A DNA stretch of 64,000 nt from Halosolutus halophilus (GCF_022869805.1 NZ_CP094974.1:1116001-1180000); one strand, 5' to 3'; positions 18,095 through 27,559 are shown, counted from the first letter of the stretch. Notes: generated by a model from the letters alone, not told the origin. Program-made: numbers and translations.

Positions 18095-18438
18095 AACCAA
18101 ACTTTTGCTCTGCGGGTGCGCCACGGTGCACCCTCGGCAAAACTTTGATGAAAAGCACTCCTCTCCGTTCCGAGCGCGACGCACTCTTCACATCGGTCGT
18201 CGGCCCGCTCGCTCACTGCGTTCGCTCCCGGCATACAAACGGAACACCTCCTTCCCTTCCCCGTTGAGCGGAATCTTCGGTTCCGAGATGTTTGGAAGAG
18301 CATGCTCTTCCGTTGGTTCGCACGAGCAGCCGCGTATTGCGGTTGCTCCCGTTCCCGGCCATCGGTTTCCGTTGTGATTCGAAATTCGCGATCACCGCTT
18401 CGCGTACTCCTTTCACCCTCGCACCCGTACCGATCGGT
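18095..18438. other. intergenic region with palindrome
   Basis: No gene is seen in these 344 bases. They contain a stretch of the low-complexity gctcgctcactgcgttcgctc type common between haloarchaeal genes, and a perfect 18-bp palindrome at 18294-18311. The downstream gene has only a weak TATA-like element (ctccttt) near 18408-18414. Confidence 0.5.
18294..18311. promoter_or_regulatory. perfect 18-bp palindrome
   Basis: GGAAGAGCATGCTCTTCC is its own reverse complement over 18 bases. It lies 128 bases before the ATG of the NADH dehydrogenase-like gene at 18439. A homodimeric regulator could bind it, but distance from the start is large and no regulator is adjacent, so function is inference. 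Confidence 0.4.
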
Positions 18439-19584
18439 ATGCACGTCGTCGTGCTCGGCGCGGGCTACGCCGGCCTGACGCTGACGCGCTTGCTCGAGCG
18501 AACCCTCCCGGAGGGCGTCGACATCACGCTCGTCGACGAATCCCCCGACCACCTCGTCCAGCACGAACTCCACCGCGTGATTCGCCGCCCGGAACTGGCC
18601 GGCGAGATCACGGTGTCGCTGCCCGCGGCGCTCGATCGGGCGACCGTCCGCGTCGCTCGCGTGGAGGGAATCGATCGGGACGAACGGGTCGTCACGCTGT
18701 CGGACGGCGACCTCGAATACGATCTGGCGGCGATCTGTCTCGGCGCGCAGACCGCTTTCTACGGACTCGAAGGGGTCTTCGAGTACGGGACGCCGCTCAA
18801 GCGGCTGTCACACGCGTCTCGGATTCGACGGCGAGCGCTGGCGGTGTGTCGGCGCGACGACGCCCGGATCGTCGTCGGCGGGGCCGGCCTGTCCGGAGTA
18901 CAGGTCGCGGGCGAACTCGCGGCGCTCGCACGCGAGGAAGGCAGTACCGCGTCGGTGACGATCCTCGAACAGCTCGATCGGGTCGCGCCGGGGTTCCCGG
19001 CGCACTTCCAGCGGGCGGTCGAACGAACGCTCGAGGACGCCGGCGTCGAGGTTCGAACCGGGGCGACCGTCGTCGAAGCCGACGCGGAGCGGATTACCCT
19101 CGAATCGGGCGAGCGCGTCCCCTACGACCAGTTCGTCTGGACCGGCGGGATCCGGGGCTCCGACGCACTCGCGGGCGATCGACCGACCGTGGACGGCGAC
19201 CTGCGACTCGACGAGCACACGTTCGCGCTCGGAGACGCCGCACGGGTGGTCGACGCCGACGGCGACGCCGTGCCGGCGAGCGCGCAGTCGGCCGTTCGCG
19301 AGGCCCGGACCGCGGCCGAGAATATTTCCCGTCTCGTCGACGCCAGATCGACCGGGAGCGACCCGCTCGTCCCGCACCTCGAGACGTTTTCCTTCGACTC
19401 GCCAGGGTGGCTGGTCAGCGTCGGCGACGACGCGGTCGCGCAGGTCGGCCCGGCGGTCTTCACCGGCCGCCCGGCGAAGGCGCTGAAGACGACCGTCGGC
19501 GTCGGCTACCTCTCGTCGATCGGCGGTATAAGAAACGCGGCCGAACTGGTCTATCGGGACGCAATTTCACCGGGCCGGGTCTAG
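18439..19584 (+). CDS. type II NADH dehydrogenase-like FAD/NAD(P) oxidoreductase
   Basis: The 381-residue protein has two dinucleotide-binding folds: FAD motif VVLGAGYAGLTLTRLLE at the very N-terminus and NAD motif RIVVGGAGLSGVQVAGEL at ~145-165, then the FAD-contacting LGDAARVVD at ~262. This is the NDH-2/Ndi1 pattern of single-subunit NADH:quinone oxidoreductases, peripheral membrane proteins that do not pump protons. The C-terminus (ALKTTVGVGYLSSIGG) fits the family. ATG 18439 puts the GxGxxG at the start as expected. Substrate is inferred from the family. Confidence 0.88.
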   Translation: MHVVVLGAGYAGLTLTRLLERTLPEGVDITLVDESPDHLVQHELHRVIRRPELAGEITVSLPAALDRATVRVARVEGIDRDERVVTLSDGDLEYDLAAICLGAQTAFYGLEGVFEYGTPLKRLSHASRIRRRALAVCRRDDARIVVGGAGLSGVQVAGELAALAREEGSTASVTILEQLDRVAPGFPAHFQRAVERTLEDAGVEVRTGATVVEADAERITLESGERVPYDQFVWTGGIRGSDALAGDRPTVDGDLRLDEHTFALGDAARVVDADGDAVPASAQSAVREARTAAENISRLVDARSTGSDPLVPHLETFSFDSPGWLVSVGDDAVAQVGPAVFTGRPAKALKTTVGVGYLSSIGGIRNAAELVYRDAISPGRV

Positions 19585-19651
19585 CAGGGATCGGCCTCGG
19601 GCAGCGGGCCGATCGGTGGATTATTGCGAATTTGATCGGCAATTGGGACGC

Positions 19652-20104
19652 ATGGAGATCGTCGAAGACACGCTTCCGGTGGGCCTCGACGCGTTCCTCG
19701 AACGGCCGCTGTTCTGTACGCTCGCGACGACGGCCGAGAACGGCGCGCCTCGGATCTCGCCGCTGTGGTACCTCTGGGAGGACGAGTCCGTCTGGATCAT
19801 CGCCGACACCGTCGCGAAGACCTATCCCGATCGGGTCCACCGAGATTCGCGAGCGGCGATCGCGATCGTCGACTTCGACGCCGCCGGCGGCCGCGTCCAC
19901 CACGTCGGGATGCGCGGCACCGCGGTCCTCGAACCGTTCGACGTCGATCGGGCGGAGCGGCTCCTGGAGCGCTACCTCGGACTCGATCGGGACGCGTGGG
20001 ATCCGCGATTCCGGGGGCTGGATCCCGACCGATGGGCGTTCGTCCGGTTCGATCCGGACACGGTGGTCGCCCGCGATCAGTCGTTCGCGTCGAGTCTCGG
20101 CTGA
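19652..20104 (+). CDS. pyridoxamine 5'-phosphate oxidase-like flavin protein
   Basis: This 150-residue protein has the FMN-binding split-barrel pattern: FLERPLFCTLATTAENGAPRISPLWYLWED near the N-terminus, then a conserved IIADTVAKTY segment and VHHVGMRGTAVLEP. Relatives use FMN or F420 to reduce or oxidise small molecules. ATG 19652 is chosen because a gattattgcg TATA-like box lies ~28 bases upstream. The stop is 5 bases from the convergent fen gene. Confidence 0.82.
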   Translation: MEIVEDTLPVGLDAFLERPLFCTLATTAENGAPRISPLWYLWEDESVWIIADTVAKTYPDRVHRDSRAAIAIVDFDAAGGRVHHVGMRGTAVLEPFDVDRAERLLERYLGLDRDAWDPRFRGLDPDRWAFVRFDPDTVVARDQSFASSLG

Positions 20105-20109
20105 GCCTC

Positions 20110-21087
20110 TCAGGTCCACCGATCGAGTCCCGTCTGGGTGACGCTCTCCTCGATCCGCTCGAAGCCGCGTTCGACTTCGTCCTCGTGAACGCCCCACTCG
20201 TCGGTGACGTACTCCCGTGCCGCCGCGAGATCGGGATCGAGAGAGGTATCGAACTCGTAGTCGTCGGTCACGTTGGGGTTCCGGAACAGCTGGCGGACCC
20301 GATCGCCGTTCTCTACGGTGTCGCCGCGCGCCTCGAGGACGCTCCAGAGGTCGCCGTGTTCGCTGATCTCGGTGAGAGCCGTCTTGGGACCGATCCCTCT
20401 GACGCCCTCGTTGAAGTCCGTCCCGATGAGGATCGCCGCGTCGATCAACTGCTCGAGGGTGAGATCGTGGCGATCGAGCGTCGCCTGGAGGTCCATCAGT
20501 TCGGGATCGCCCTTGCTCGTCAACTGACGCAGCGTCCGCGGTGCGCCGAACAGCAGGGCGTCGTAGTCCTCCGAGCCGACGTAGTCGGCGTCGCCCCGCC
20601 GGGCCATGTGCGCGGCCTGCGCTTCGCCCTCGGCCGGCGCCTTGACGATCGGGACGTCGAGCAGGCGGAAGAGCTCCCGGCTGGTCTCCTGGATCGTCGG
20701 CGTCAGGCGTTGGGTTCGTGATTCGAGCTGTGCGATCGCGACCTCGTCGCCCCTCTCGCGGGCGGTCTCAAGTTGCTCCTCGTAGCTCCGTCGCTGTTCG
20801 CGACGGGACTCGATCTCGTCGTCCTTGAGTTCCGAGGGGCCGCCGTCGAAGACCATCACCGGGACGACGTCGTTCTCGAAGAACTTGGGGAGTCCCTGGA
20901 CGATTCCCACGAGGTTCGCCACTTCGGTCCCGTCGGCGGTCGTGTACACCTCGCCGTTCGTCCACTTGACCGTCGTCGTCAGGTACCGGTAGAGCCAGTT
21001 GTGCGCGTCGACGGCCACGACGCCCTCGATCTCGGAGAACGGAATCTCCTCGATGACCGCGATATCCCGGAGTGCAGCGTTGCCCAT
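20110..21087 (-). CDS. fen: flap endonuclease 1
   Basis: This 325-residue structure-specific nuclease removes 5' flaps in Okazaki-fragment maturation and repair. The N-terminal nuclease block ([14 protein letters not shown]), the internal block ([32 protein letters not shown]) and the H2TH region ([20 protein letters not shown]) are all present with their acidic metal ligands. The last residues TQTGLDRWT form a PCNA-interacting (PIP) box. Length is normal. Confidence 0.96.
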   Translation of the reverse strand: MGNAALRDIAVIEEIPFSEIEGVVAVDAHNWLYRYLTTTVKWTNGEVYTTADGTEVANLVGIVQGLPKFFENDVVPVMVFDGGPSELKDDEIESRREQRRSYEEQLETARERGDEVAIAQLESRTQRLTPTIQETSRELFRLLDVPIVKAPAEGEAQAAHMARRGDADYVGSEDYDALLFGAPRTLRQLTSKGDPELMDLQATLDRHDLTLEQLIDAAILIGTDFNEGVRGIGPKTALTEISEHGDLWSVLEARGDTVENGDRVRQLFRNPNVTDDYEFDTSLDPDLAAAREYVTDEWGVHEDEVERGFERIEESVTQTGLDRWT

Positions 21088-21137
21088 TACCAGCCGATTG
21101 ACGGGGCTGGGATTTGAATCGTTGGCTTCCGGATGGA

Positions 21138-21701
21138 TCAGTACGCTCGATCGGGCGGGCCGCGATCACGTCGCGACTCGAGAAACGTCTCCTCCTCCGC
21201 GGAGAGGTCGCGATCGCGGAACTCGTCGAGGCCGGTCTGGTACCGCTCGCGGCCCGGCGGGTCCCGGTCCGGTTCGTACTCGAGGACCAGTTCGGCGATC
21301 CCCGTCGTCTCGCCCGTGTACTCGAATCCCGTCCGATACAGTGCCTCGTAGGCGAACGGATTGTTGACGGCGATCCGGAGCCGATCGTAGCCCCGCTCGA
21401 TGGCTCGATCGCGAACGCGGCCGAGCAGTTGCGGGCCGATCCCCTCACCCCGGCGATCGCGCGCGACCGTGACGTACCGCAGCCACAGCGTCCCCGAGTC
21501 GGTACGGTCCTCGTTGAACGCGACGGCGGCGACGATCGGTTCGTCGGCCGCCGCGTCGTCCCGGGCGACGGCCTTGCCCGTGTTCGTCATCACGAACTTC
21601 CCGGCGTAGCTGAATCGTTCGTGATCGAGTCGCAGTTTCGGCCCGTCCGGCGGCCACCCCAGTATGTCGTACTCCACATCCGGCGTTCGGGTGCCAGCCA
21701 C
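21138..21701 (-). CDS. GNAT family N-acetyltransferase
   Basis: The 187-residue protein has the acetyl-CoA pyrophosphate loop [14 protein letters not shown] (~83-96) after a strand [11 protein letters not shown], and a C-terminal [19 protein letters not shown] segment typical of the fold. The substrate is not readable. The start is GTG 21701. It is followed by fen on the same strand after 50 bases and may be co-transcribed. Confidence 0.85.
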   Translation of the reverse strand: MAGTRTPDVEYDILGWPPDGPKLRLDHERFSYAGKFVMTNTGKAVARDDAAADEPIVAAVAFNEDRTDSGTLWLRYVTVARDRRGEGIGPQLLGRVRDRAIERGYDRLRIAVNNPFAYEALYRTGFEYTGETTGIAELVLEYEPDRDPPGRERYQTGLDEFRDRDLSAEEETFLESRRDRGPPDRAY

Positions 21702-21791
21702 TACAATTCACGTGTCGCCCTCGTCGCGTTATCGGTCGTTCGTCAGGATGCCACGGGTGTTCGTTCGTGTTCGGCGTCGGGAGCCGCGTGA

Positions 21792-21900
21792 ACTGGTCGT
21801 CCGGGGGTACTCAGTGCCGTCGTGGCCGGCATCGTGCTCCTCGGGCACCTCGTGTTCGGGGCCGTGCTGGGCCGCGCCGACGCGAACGGTCGATCCGAGG
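21792..21900 (+). pseudogene. possible membrane-protein remnant
   Basis: After an in-frame stop at 21789-21791, this frame reads TGRPGVLSAVVAGIVLLGHL and continues VFGAVLGRADANG, which looks like the last helix of a haloarchaeal membrane protein whose upstream part is missing. The 327-base gap between the acetyltransferase and the regulator at 22029 holds nothing else. This is a weak call and may be chance. Confidence 0.25.
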
Positions 21901-22028
21901 CGGCCGCGAGTTTCCGTTCGAGGACCGAACCCCGTTCGGTCGATCCTTCCGGGTCGCCGTATTCGTCGCGATCGTCGTTTCGGTGGCAGATGCAGGGACA
22001 GCAGTGATCCGTCACTTCCGTATGAGTA

Positions 22029-22400
22029 ATGATGATGGGTAACAAAGAGCACTCCGGAGGGTCGGACCCTGACTGGGAGGTGATCGACCACGGGTTCGCC
22101 GTTCTCCGGGACCAGGCACGCCGGTACGCGCTCTATTTCCTCCTGGAACAGGAGACCGCCTCGGTCGAGGAACTCGCCGACGTGGTCACAGCCTGGATGG
22201 AGGCGACCTCCTACGGGATGGCAACCAGCCAACAGCGCGATCGGATTCACCAGACGCTCGTTCACCAGCACCTGCCGATCCTGGCCGATTCCGAAATCGT
22301 CGACTACGACGCCGGGACGAACACGGTCTCGCTGACGCCCTGTCCGGACGCGATCCGCGAGTTCGTCCGTCTGGCCTGTCTCGCCGAGACCGGATCGTAA
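22029..22400 (+). CDS. DUF7344-type winged-helix regulator
   Basis: This protein has 123 residues or slightly fewer, as three successive ATGs (22029, 22032, 22035) compete for the start. It carries the haloarchaeal HTH pattern FAVLRDQARRYALYFLLE, SVEELADVVTAWME, HQTLVHQHLPILADSEIVDYD, i.e. a one-domain wHTH regulator of the DUF7344 group. It is followed 18 bases later by the DICT sensor gene, so both probably act in one signalling unit. Confidence 0.82.
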   Translation: MMMGNKEHSGGSDPDWEVIDHGFAVLRDQARRYALYFLLEQETASVEELADVVTAWMEATSYGMATSQQRDRIHQTLVHQHLPILADSEIVDYDAGTNTVSLTPCPDAIREFVRLACLAETGS

Positions 22401-22418
22401 CCCCCACGACCTCGACTC

Positions 22419-23132
22419 ATGACCCTGTCCGACGTGTTCGACCGTCTCGATCACCCTCGCCGGACGATCACCGTGTACGCGAGCGCACCGCAACCGGACG
22501 TCACGGCACAGTTCGAAACGCGGGGTACCACGGTCGGCTACTGTTCGCTCCCCGACGAGACGGACCAGGGATTTCTCGTCGTCAGGGATGTGGACGGCTT
22601 CGCCGGATCGATCGGGCTCGTCGAAGTCCGCGAATTCCTCGAACCGCCCGTCTACCGACCCTGGGACGCCGCGTTAGTCGACGCACCGTACCGGACGTTA
22701 CTCGAGGTACTCGACGAGACGCTGTGGCAATCGCTCGATCGACGACAGCTACTGGCGACGAGCCGAGAAATCGAGGACCGAGCGTGGCGGGTCGGTCGAG
22801 GGACGCTCAAGGTCGGGTTCCAGCGACTCTCCGCGCTGCAGGCGCAACTCCCGGTTTACGAGCGACTGGTCGACGACACGGCTCTCGAAATCCACGTCTA
22901 CGGGAGTGGCGACTGGGACCCGCCGTCACGTCCCGGTCTGACGGTCCACACCGACCCTGGCGGTGAGGTCGGCCAGTTCTGGTTTCTCACGTTCGACGGC
23001 GGCCCGGACGACCAGCAGGCCTGCGGACTGCTCGCCGAAGAGCGCGATCCCGGTTCGTTCGCCGGGTTCTGGACCTACGACGCCGATCTCGTCGACGAGA
23101 TCGCGACGGCCGTCCGCGAGACTGACGACTGA
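22419..23132 (+). CDS. DICT sensory domain protein
   Basis: The 237-residue protein matches haloarchaeal DICT-domain proteins: an N-terminal ~110-residue sensor-like region with VFDRLDHPRRTITVYA and a C-terminal DICT block (LLATSREIEDRAWRVGRGTLKVGFQRL ... GQFWFLTFDGG). DICT domains accompany two-component and diguanylate cyclase proteins in bacteria and are thought to sense light or redox signals. No output domain is present; the upstream HTH protein may supply it (inference from an 18-base gap on the same strand). Confidence 0.8.
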   Translation: MTLSDVFDRLDHPRRTITVYASAPQPDVTAQFETRGTTVGYCSLPDETDQGFLVVRDVDGFAGSIGLVEVREFLEPPVYRPWDAALVDAPYRTLLEVLDETLWQSLDRRQLLATSREIEDRAWRVGRGTLKVGFQRLSALQAQLPVYERLVDDTALEIHVYGSGDWDPPSRPGLTVHTDPGGEVGQFWFLTFDGGPDDQQACGLLAEERDPGSFAGFWTYDADLVDEIATAVRETDD

Positions 23133-23202
23133 CGCCACCGAGGCGCTTCGAACCGCGACGACCGCGATGGGTTTTTCTCGGCCCGGATGGTAGCCTCGAT
23201 CG

Positions 23203-23565
23203 ATGAGCTACGGAGAGTTACTCGAGACCGAACGCGAACAGACCCCTGCCGAGGTCGCGGACTGGCTTCGTGCGTTCGCCGACGACCTCGACGGAACCGG
23301 GGATCTGACCGTCGCGGGTGACGACGAGTCAGTCACGATCGACCGGCCCGACGAGACCCTCGAGTTCGAACTCGAGGTCGAACGGGAACCGGGGGACGAC
23401 GCCGACGAGATCGAACTGGAGATCGAACTCGAGTGGGACGTGCCGCCTGCGGAGACGGCGGACGAGTCGGAGACTGAAGAGTCGGACGAGCCGGGATCTG
23501 AAGGAACGGAGGGATCGGAGACCGGAGAAACGGAGGGATCGGAAACCGACGAATCGGACGAGTAG
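23203..23565 (+). CDS. amphi-Trp domain protein
   Basis: The 120-residue protein carries the short amphi-Trp domain in its first ~78 residues (QTPAEVADWLRAFADDL ... LEFELEVERE ... LEIELEWDVP). A ~40-residue tail of Glu, Ser, Thr and Asp repeats (SETEESDEPGSEGTEGSET) follows and is probably disordered. Function of the domain is unknown; it is frequent in halophiles. ATG 23203 is the only sensible start. Confidence 0.85.
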   Translation: MSYGELLETEREQTPAEVADWLRAFADDLDGTGDLTVAGDDESVTIDRPDETLEFELEVEREPGDDADEIELEIELEWDVPPAETADESETEESDEPGSEGTEGSETGETEGSETDESDE

Positions 23566-23824
23566 CGCGCTGGTCCCCGAACACAGAATCAGTTGCGCCA
23601 GCGGCCCGTCCACGACACTTCTCTTTCGTCGCCGGACAGTGCGCTCCGGCCCGATCGACCTCGAACTCGTCGGTCGTGTCGTCGACACACGACCCTCAGG
23701 AGTCGCCGATCGGCCCAGGCGCACGCTTCTCGTGCCGGTGTTCGGGAACGGCGGTGGGTGACCGATCGCCATCGGACAGATCGACCCGTTGCGTAACGGT
23801 ATCCGGAAGTAATCACCGCAGCAA
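23566..23824. other. intergenic region left of the integrated element
   Basis: No gene is supported here; the frames are arginine/serine-rich reading of GC-rich DNA. The stretch ends at the left attachment repeat (23825). Together with the 101 bases right of that repeat, the gene-free interval before the lysyl-oxidase-like gene is about 375 bases. Confidence 0.5.
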
Positions 23825-23840
23825 TGCGCGGACCGGGATT
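23825..23840. other. attachment site, left copy
   Basis: TGCGCGGACCGGGATT here copies the last 16 bases of the tRNA-Gly gene at 38158-38228 in the same orientation; the next three bases (cga versus tga) also match at two of three positions. The flanking sequences differ. This is the displaced tRNA end left by integration. Confidence 0.8.
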
Positions 23841-23906
23841 CGACCACCTGAGACGGTCCCGCTCACTTCGTTCGTAAGCGTGCGTTTTCCGTAATTCAAA
23901 CCCCTC

Positions 23907-23920
23907 GGCTCTGTTGAAAT
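23907..23920 (+). repeat. insertion-sequence end-like motif (copy A)
   Basis: GGCTCTGTTGAAAT matches the terminal inverted repeat type seen at four other places in this island (27533, 28497, 30195, 32164). No transposase is attached. It lies just inside the left attachment site. Confidence 0.45.
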
Positions 23921-23941
23921 CCTAAGAGAGTAACGAATCTC

Positions 23942-24823
23942 TCAGCAAGCAGACGGTTTCACGTAGTGGCTTTGGGAAGTGTGGACCGTAACTGTATCAT
24001 TGTTGATGTGAAGATCGACTCGAACGGTGTTATCGTCGTCGCATTTCTCGTCAATTGTTCCTTCGGCGTTCGTCGTCGCTTGAAGCGTGTACTCTCCGTC
24101 AGGGAGATCGTCGATGACAATATATTGGCCGGGCAGAGACGCGTCATACTCGTCAGCCCACCCGGCACTAATCCCTTGATACTCACAATCGAACTGGGCA
24201 CTACTATTGGCGGTTGAACGGGTTTGGTACAGATCCCGAAGACAAAAGGTCTGTTTCCGCACCACTCCCGTCCTGTCGCCCGATTCATTAAACAGGACAT
24301 AGTTATTGAATCCTTTCAAATGCGCGTGACCATGGGAGTCCGAATACTCGAACAGATCCGGGTGGTCCTCAGGACGGCCCAATTCGGCATCTCTGTCTCC
24401 TTCATTGTAGATAATCATATCAAATCGAAGTAGTCTATGTTCACCCGGGGTCACGAAACCGTCTTCAACGTCAGAGCTGGACTCATCAAACACTTCTGTT
24501 GAAATATTGAAATTCCTGACTCCTGGAACGAAGTTGACCTCCGGCCTGTCCTCGACTTGGTCGTCCGAGGGTTCAGGGTCGGGCTCAGCTGTCGAGGGTG
24601 ACAATGCCGCCGAGCTCTCTTCGTCCGCCGGGGTGGCCTCCTCGTCCGTGGCGCCTTCGCTTCCGGAGGGCGTGGAAGTGTCCGTGCTACTGTCGTTCGC
24701 CGTGAACGGGTTGTCAGCCGCAACGCCCCCGAGCGTGGTCATGCCGATCCCCGCCGCCACGATGAGGAGAACCCCCACCAGTGCCGCCGCACGCCTCCTA
24801 CCTTTCATCCATTTTATTTCCAT
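23942..24823 (-). CDS. lysyl oxidase-like secreted copper enzyme
   Basis: The protein has 293 residues. A basic start and one hydrophobic segment (~12-34) form a signal peptide or anchor; residues ~38-95 are an acidic Ser/Thr-rich linker; the rest is a lysyl oxidase catalytic domain. Copper ligands align as His164, 166, 168 (YSDSHGHAHLKGFNNYVLF). The Lys and Tyr that form the lysine tyrosylquinone cofactor are both kept: Lys190 in VVRKQTFCLRD and Tyr226 in GWADEYDASLPGQYIVIDDL. It should oxidise primary amines outside the cell. ATG 24808 (MKGRRR) is an alternative start giving a cleaner signal. A haloarchaeal lysyl oxidase has been described (recollection). Confidence 0.87.
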   Translation of the reverse strand: MEIKWMKGRRRAAALVGVLLIVAAGIGMTTLGGVAADNPFTANDSSTDTSTPSGSEGATDEEATPADEESSAALSPSTAEPDPEPSDDQVEDRPEVNFVPGVRNFNISTEVFDESSSDVEDGFVTPGEHRLLRFDMIIYNEGDRDAELGRPEDHPDLFEYSDSHGHAHLKGFNNYVLFNESGDRTGVVRKQTFCLRDLYQTRSTANSSAQFDCEYQGISAGWADEYDASLPGQYIVIDDLPDGEYTLQATTNAEGTIDEKCDDDNTVRVDLHINNDTVTVHTSQSHYVKPSAC

Positions 24824-25096
24824 ACTTTCTCATCAGACTGTGGCTGGATCTAAGCGAGAAGAACTATAGTAAATATCAGGCTACTTGAGGGGTAAATATA
24901 ATAGGCTCGTTCTAAATCATCGTTAACTGGTGAACGCCTCCTTCTCGCTTTCGTTTAGTGTGTGCCATATAATGTAGGCACCATGATCATTTCCGGTGGG
25001 AAACGATGGCAGTGGTCGCACTAACTGGAGTTGCCGTCGTTCTCGAAGCAACGCTCGTCCGCCTCTCAGAGCACTCCGAACGAAACAGGTAGCCAG
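24824..25096. other. AT-rich intergenic region
   Basis: These 273 bases between two minus-strand genes are AT-rich in the first part (gtaaatatcaggctacttg...aaatataataggc), with likely promoter elements for the lysyl-oxidase-like gene at ~24840-24860. No gene is seen. Confidence 0.4.
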
Positions 25097-27352
25097 TTAC
25101 TTAGGAACTGGAATGAACTCCGGTTCAACCTGCCGTAGTCTGCCAGTGTTCTCGAGAAACGAATAGAGGTCGTTATACAGATCTGAATCTTTGTCTGTGT
25201 TTTCCTGGGAATACCGTAACGTGTACCAGTCCCCGACGAGCGCACAGTACTGTTCGGCACGGGTCATCGCTACGTTCAACCGCCGGGGGCCGTCGATCGG
25301 GCGATCGAGGAAGCCGACATCGCCCTCGCCATTGCTCCGGACCAGTGAGATCACGATCGCGGCCTTCTCGCTACCCTGGAAGGAGTCGATCGTGTCGACG
25401 GTGACATCGGTCCCACGATCGAGGTGGGTAGTCAGTTTTGCCCGGATCGCATCGACCTGTGCCGTGTACGGTGTAATGACTCCAATTTCGGACGGCTCGA
25501 GTTCAGTATCGGTAAGGAGTTCGTCGACGACGTGAGTGACAAGTCGTGCCTCTGCGTCGTTGCACTTCGAGTGATCGTTCGTCGCCTCACCGCCGCCGAC
25601 GTCGTAGCCGACGATTGCCGGTCGGTCCTCGAGCGCCGCTACGGTACGCCCCTGTCGCAGTGCTCGATCGTAGAACCGTCGGTTGGAGAACCAGGCGATG
25701 TCGCGATGCATCCGGTACTGCGTCCGGAGTTGAACGCCGACTCCCTCGTAGACGCCGCCATCGGCGTAGAGGTGTTCGAACAGCGACATCCCAGCCGCGG
25801 ACTCCGGAGGATCTTCGGTCGCGCTGAACGGCGGCAACTGTTTGTGATCTCCCGCGAGAACCACCTTGTTCGCCCGCGAGAGCGGTATACAGGACGCCGT
25901 ACACGTCGCCTGCGTCGCCTCGTCGAGGACGAGCACGTCGAACTCGCGATCGAGGGTGGCCGCGCTACTGTTCGTCGCGGCGACGACGTCGGCCCGGCCG
26001 TCGGAGCTTGCGTACTGCCGGCTGACGACGACGTTCGACGAGTTACTTGCGTTCACCCGCCGGAGTACGAACTCGTCGGCGCCGTGCTGTGCGTAAGCGT
26101 GGAGCGATCGTTCGTCGGCCTCCTCGGCCGTGCTCGATCCGACGACGAGGTTGTCGACCGCCTGGTTCGAATCGGCACAGACGAGAACGTCGTCGCCGGC
26201 CTCCACGGACCGTCTGACGACTTCGACGAGCGTTCGCGTCTTCCCCGTTCCCGGCGGGCCGTGGATGCAGAACAATTGATCCGCAAGGAGGGCACAGGAG
26301 ACCGCGAGTTCCTGCTCCTGGTTCAGTTCGACGTCCTGTTGACTACTCTTCACGCCGGCGGTATCCCCGAAGGTGACCGCCCTCTCTCCCGTCAGGAGAG
26401 CGCAGTGATCGTCACGGTCGCGAACTCGCTCAACCGCGGTAAGCTCGCGTTCGTACGGAACAGGATTCAATAGCAGGGTCAACGCGAATCCCCGGCGCTT
26501 CTTCCGCAAGTAGCCACCGACTGTCGACCGATCCTCGATCGCGTGCCAGTCGATCGCCAGGCTGACGGTCCGTCCGTCGATCGAATCTACCGTCGCCGGG
26601 ATCGGGAACGCGTCCGGCGAGTGGTCCTCGCTCGGCGGGTGAACGAGCACTTCGTTCCCTTCGAAGATGCCGAACTCACTCTGGACGAATCTGTACTGGT
26701 CCTGACGCTGATCGGAGTGTTCGTCGTCGATTCGAAACCGATACACGCCGTCTTCCGGACGTCCGAGCGACGAGAGCGACGGAATCGCGCCGAACCCCTT
26801 TGCACGGAACGCTTCGGGCGTCGACGTAATAGCCGTCTCTCTGTTCTCGTCACGTTGGGCGTCCATCTCCGCCCGAATGAACGACTCGAGTTCGTCGAAC
26901 AAGGCGTCGGCTTCGTCATCGGAAAGCGGGTTGCGAGCCGGCTCACGTTCTGCGATCGGAGAGTCGAAGTACGACGGAGGATCGTCGGGCGCGTAGTCGG
27001 AGTGCCAGAATCGAACACGCCCGGCCAACGAGGACCTGACGAACGCATCACGGTCGATCGACTCGTATTCCTCGCCGTCGTCGTAGATGAAGATTTCACC
27101 GTGTAGCGCGTGATCCGTGAAGGCGACGTACTCGTCCGATAGCTCCGCGCTGTCGGGTTCGTGAAGCGGAATCACTACCCAGTCGTCCTTCTCGGGATGT
27201 GCGAGTCGCTCGTGGTAACTTGCGTACTCGACGATTCCGTCGACCGGAACGGGTTCGTCCCGCGTCGGCTCGAGGTCGTCGTCTGTCGGGGAATAGAGTG
27301 CCGCAGTCGAGAAGTCGAAGTCGCCGATCGCACTCTCGAAGAGGAGAGACAT
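25097..27352 (-). CDS. superfamily 1 helicase, Upf1/Dna2 type
   Basis: The 751-residue protein has an uncharacterised ~340-residue N-terminal region followed by an SF1B helicase: Walker A GPPGTGKT (365-372), Walker B VLVLDEAT (473-480), motif III LAGDHKQLPPF, motif IV GVITPYTAQVDAI, motif V TIDSFQGSEKAAIVISLVRS and motif VI RRLNVAMTRAEQYC. Relatives unwind DNA or RNA 5' to 3' (Dna2, Upf1, IGHMBP2). No nuclease motif is evident in the N-terminal part. All motifs are intact, so it should be active. It is a single gene with its own upstream region inside the island. Confidence 0.9.
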   Translation of the reverse strand: MSLLFESAIGDFDFSTAALYSPTDDDLEPTRDEPVPVDGIVEYASYHERLAHPEKDDWVVIPLHEPDSAELSDEYVAFTDHALHGEIFIYDDGEEYESIDRDAFVRSSLAGRVRFWHSDYAPDDPPSYFDSPIAEREPARNPLSDDEADALFDELESFIRAEMDAQRDENRETAITSTPEAFRAKGFGAIPSLSSLGRPEDGVYRFRIDDEHSDQRQDQYRFVQSEFGIFEGNEVLVHPPSEDHSPDAFPIPATVDSIDGRTVSLAIDWHAIEDRSTVGGYLRKKRRGFALTLLLNPVPYERELTAVERVRDRDDHCALLTGERAVTFGDTAGVKSSQQDVELNQEQELAVSCALLADQLFCIHGPPGTGKTRTLVEVVRRSVEAGDDVLVCADSNQAVDNLVVGSSTAEEADERSLHAYAQHGADEFVLRRVNASNSSNVVVSRQYASSDGRADVVAATNSSAATLDREFDVLVLDEATQATCTASCIPLSRANKVVLAGDHKQLPPFSATEDPPESAAGMSLFEHLYADGGVYEGVGVQLRTQYRMHRDIAWFSNRRFYDRALRQGRTVAALEDRPAIVGYDVGGGEATNDHSKCNDAEARLVTHVVDELLTDTELEPSEIGVITPYTAQVDAIRAKLTTHLDRGTDVTVDTIDSFQGSEKAAIVISLVRSNGEGDVGFLDRPIDGPRRLNVAMTRAEQYCALVGDWYTLRYSQENTDKDSDLYNDLYSFLENTGRLRQVEPEFIPVPK

Positions 27353-27532
27353 GTCGATCGGATCGAAGTACTCGTTCCTAAGTCTTTTCGTTCGTTAGAT
27401 TTCCGCTGCGTATCAAAATCAACTGCTGTCACGGTGCGGGTTGGTAATGAGCTGGTAGAAGGGCTGGATAGAGGGGAGTATTCGCGGAGTTTACCGGGTC
27501 GTTCGTCGACGGGTTTGCCTTTCCGCGGTGCC

Positions 27533-27546
27533 GACTCTGTTGAAAC
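27533..27546 (+). repeat. insertion-sequence end-like motif (copy B)
   Basis: GACTCTGTTGAAAC points rightwards and, with the oppositely oriented copy at 28486-28497, brackets ~965 bases containing the helix-hairpin-helix gene. 11 of the first 12 bases agree between the two ends. No target duplication is evident. Confidence 0.4.
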
Positions 27547-27559
27547 TTCATTCTTCAGA

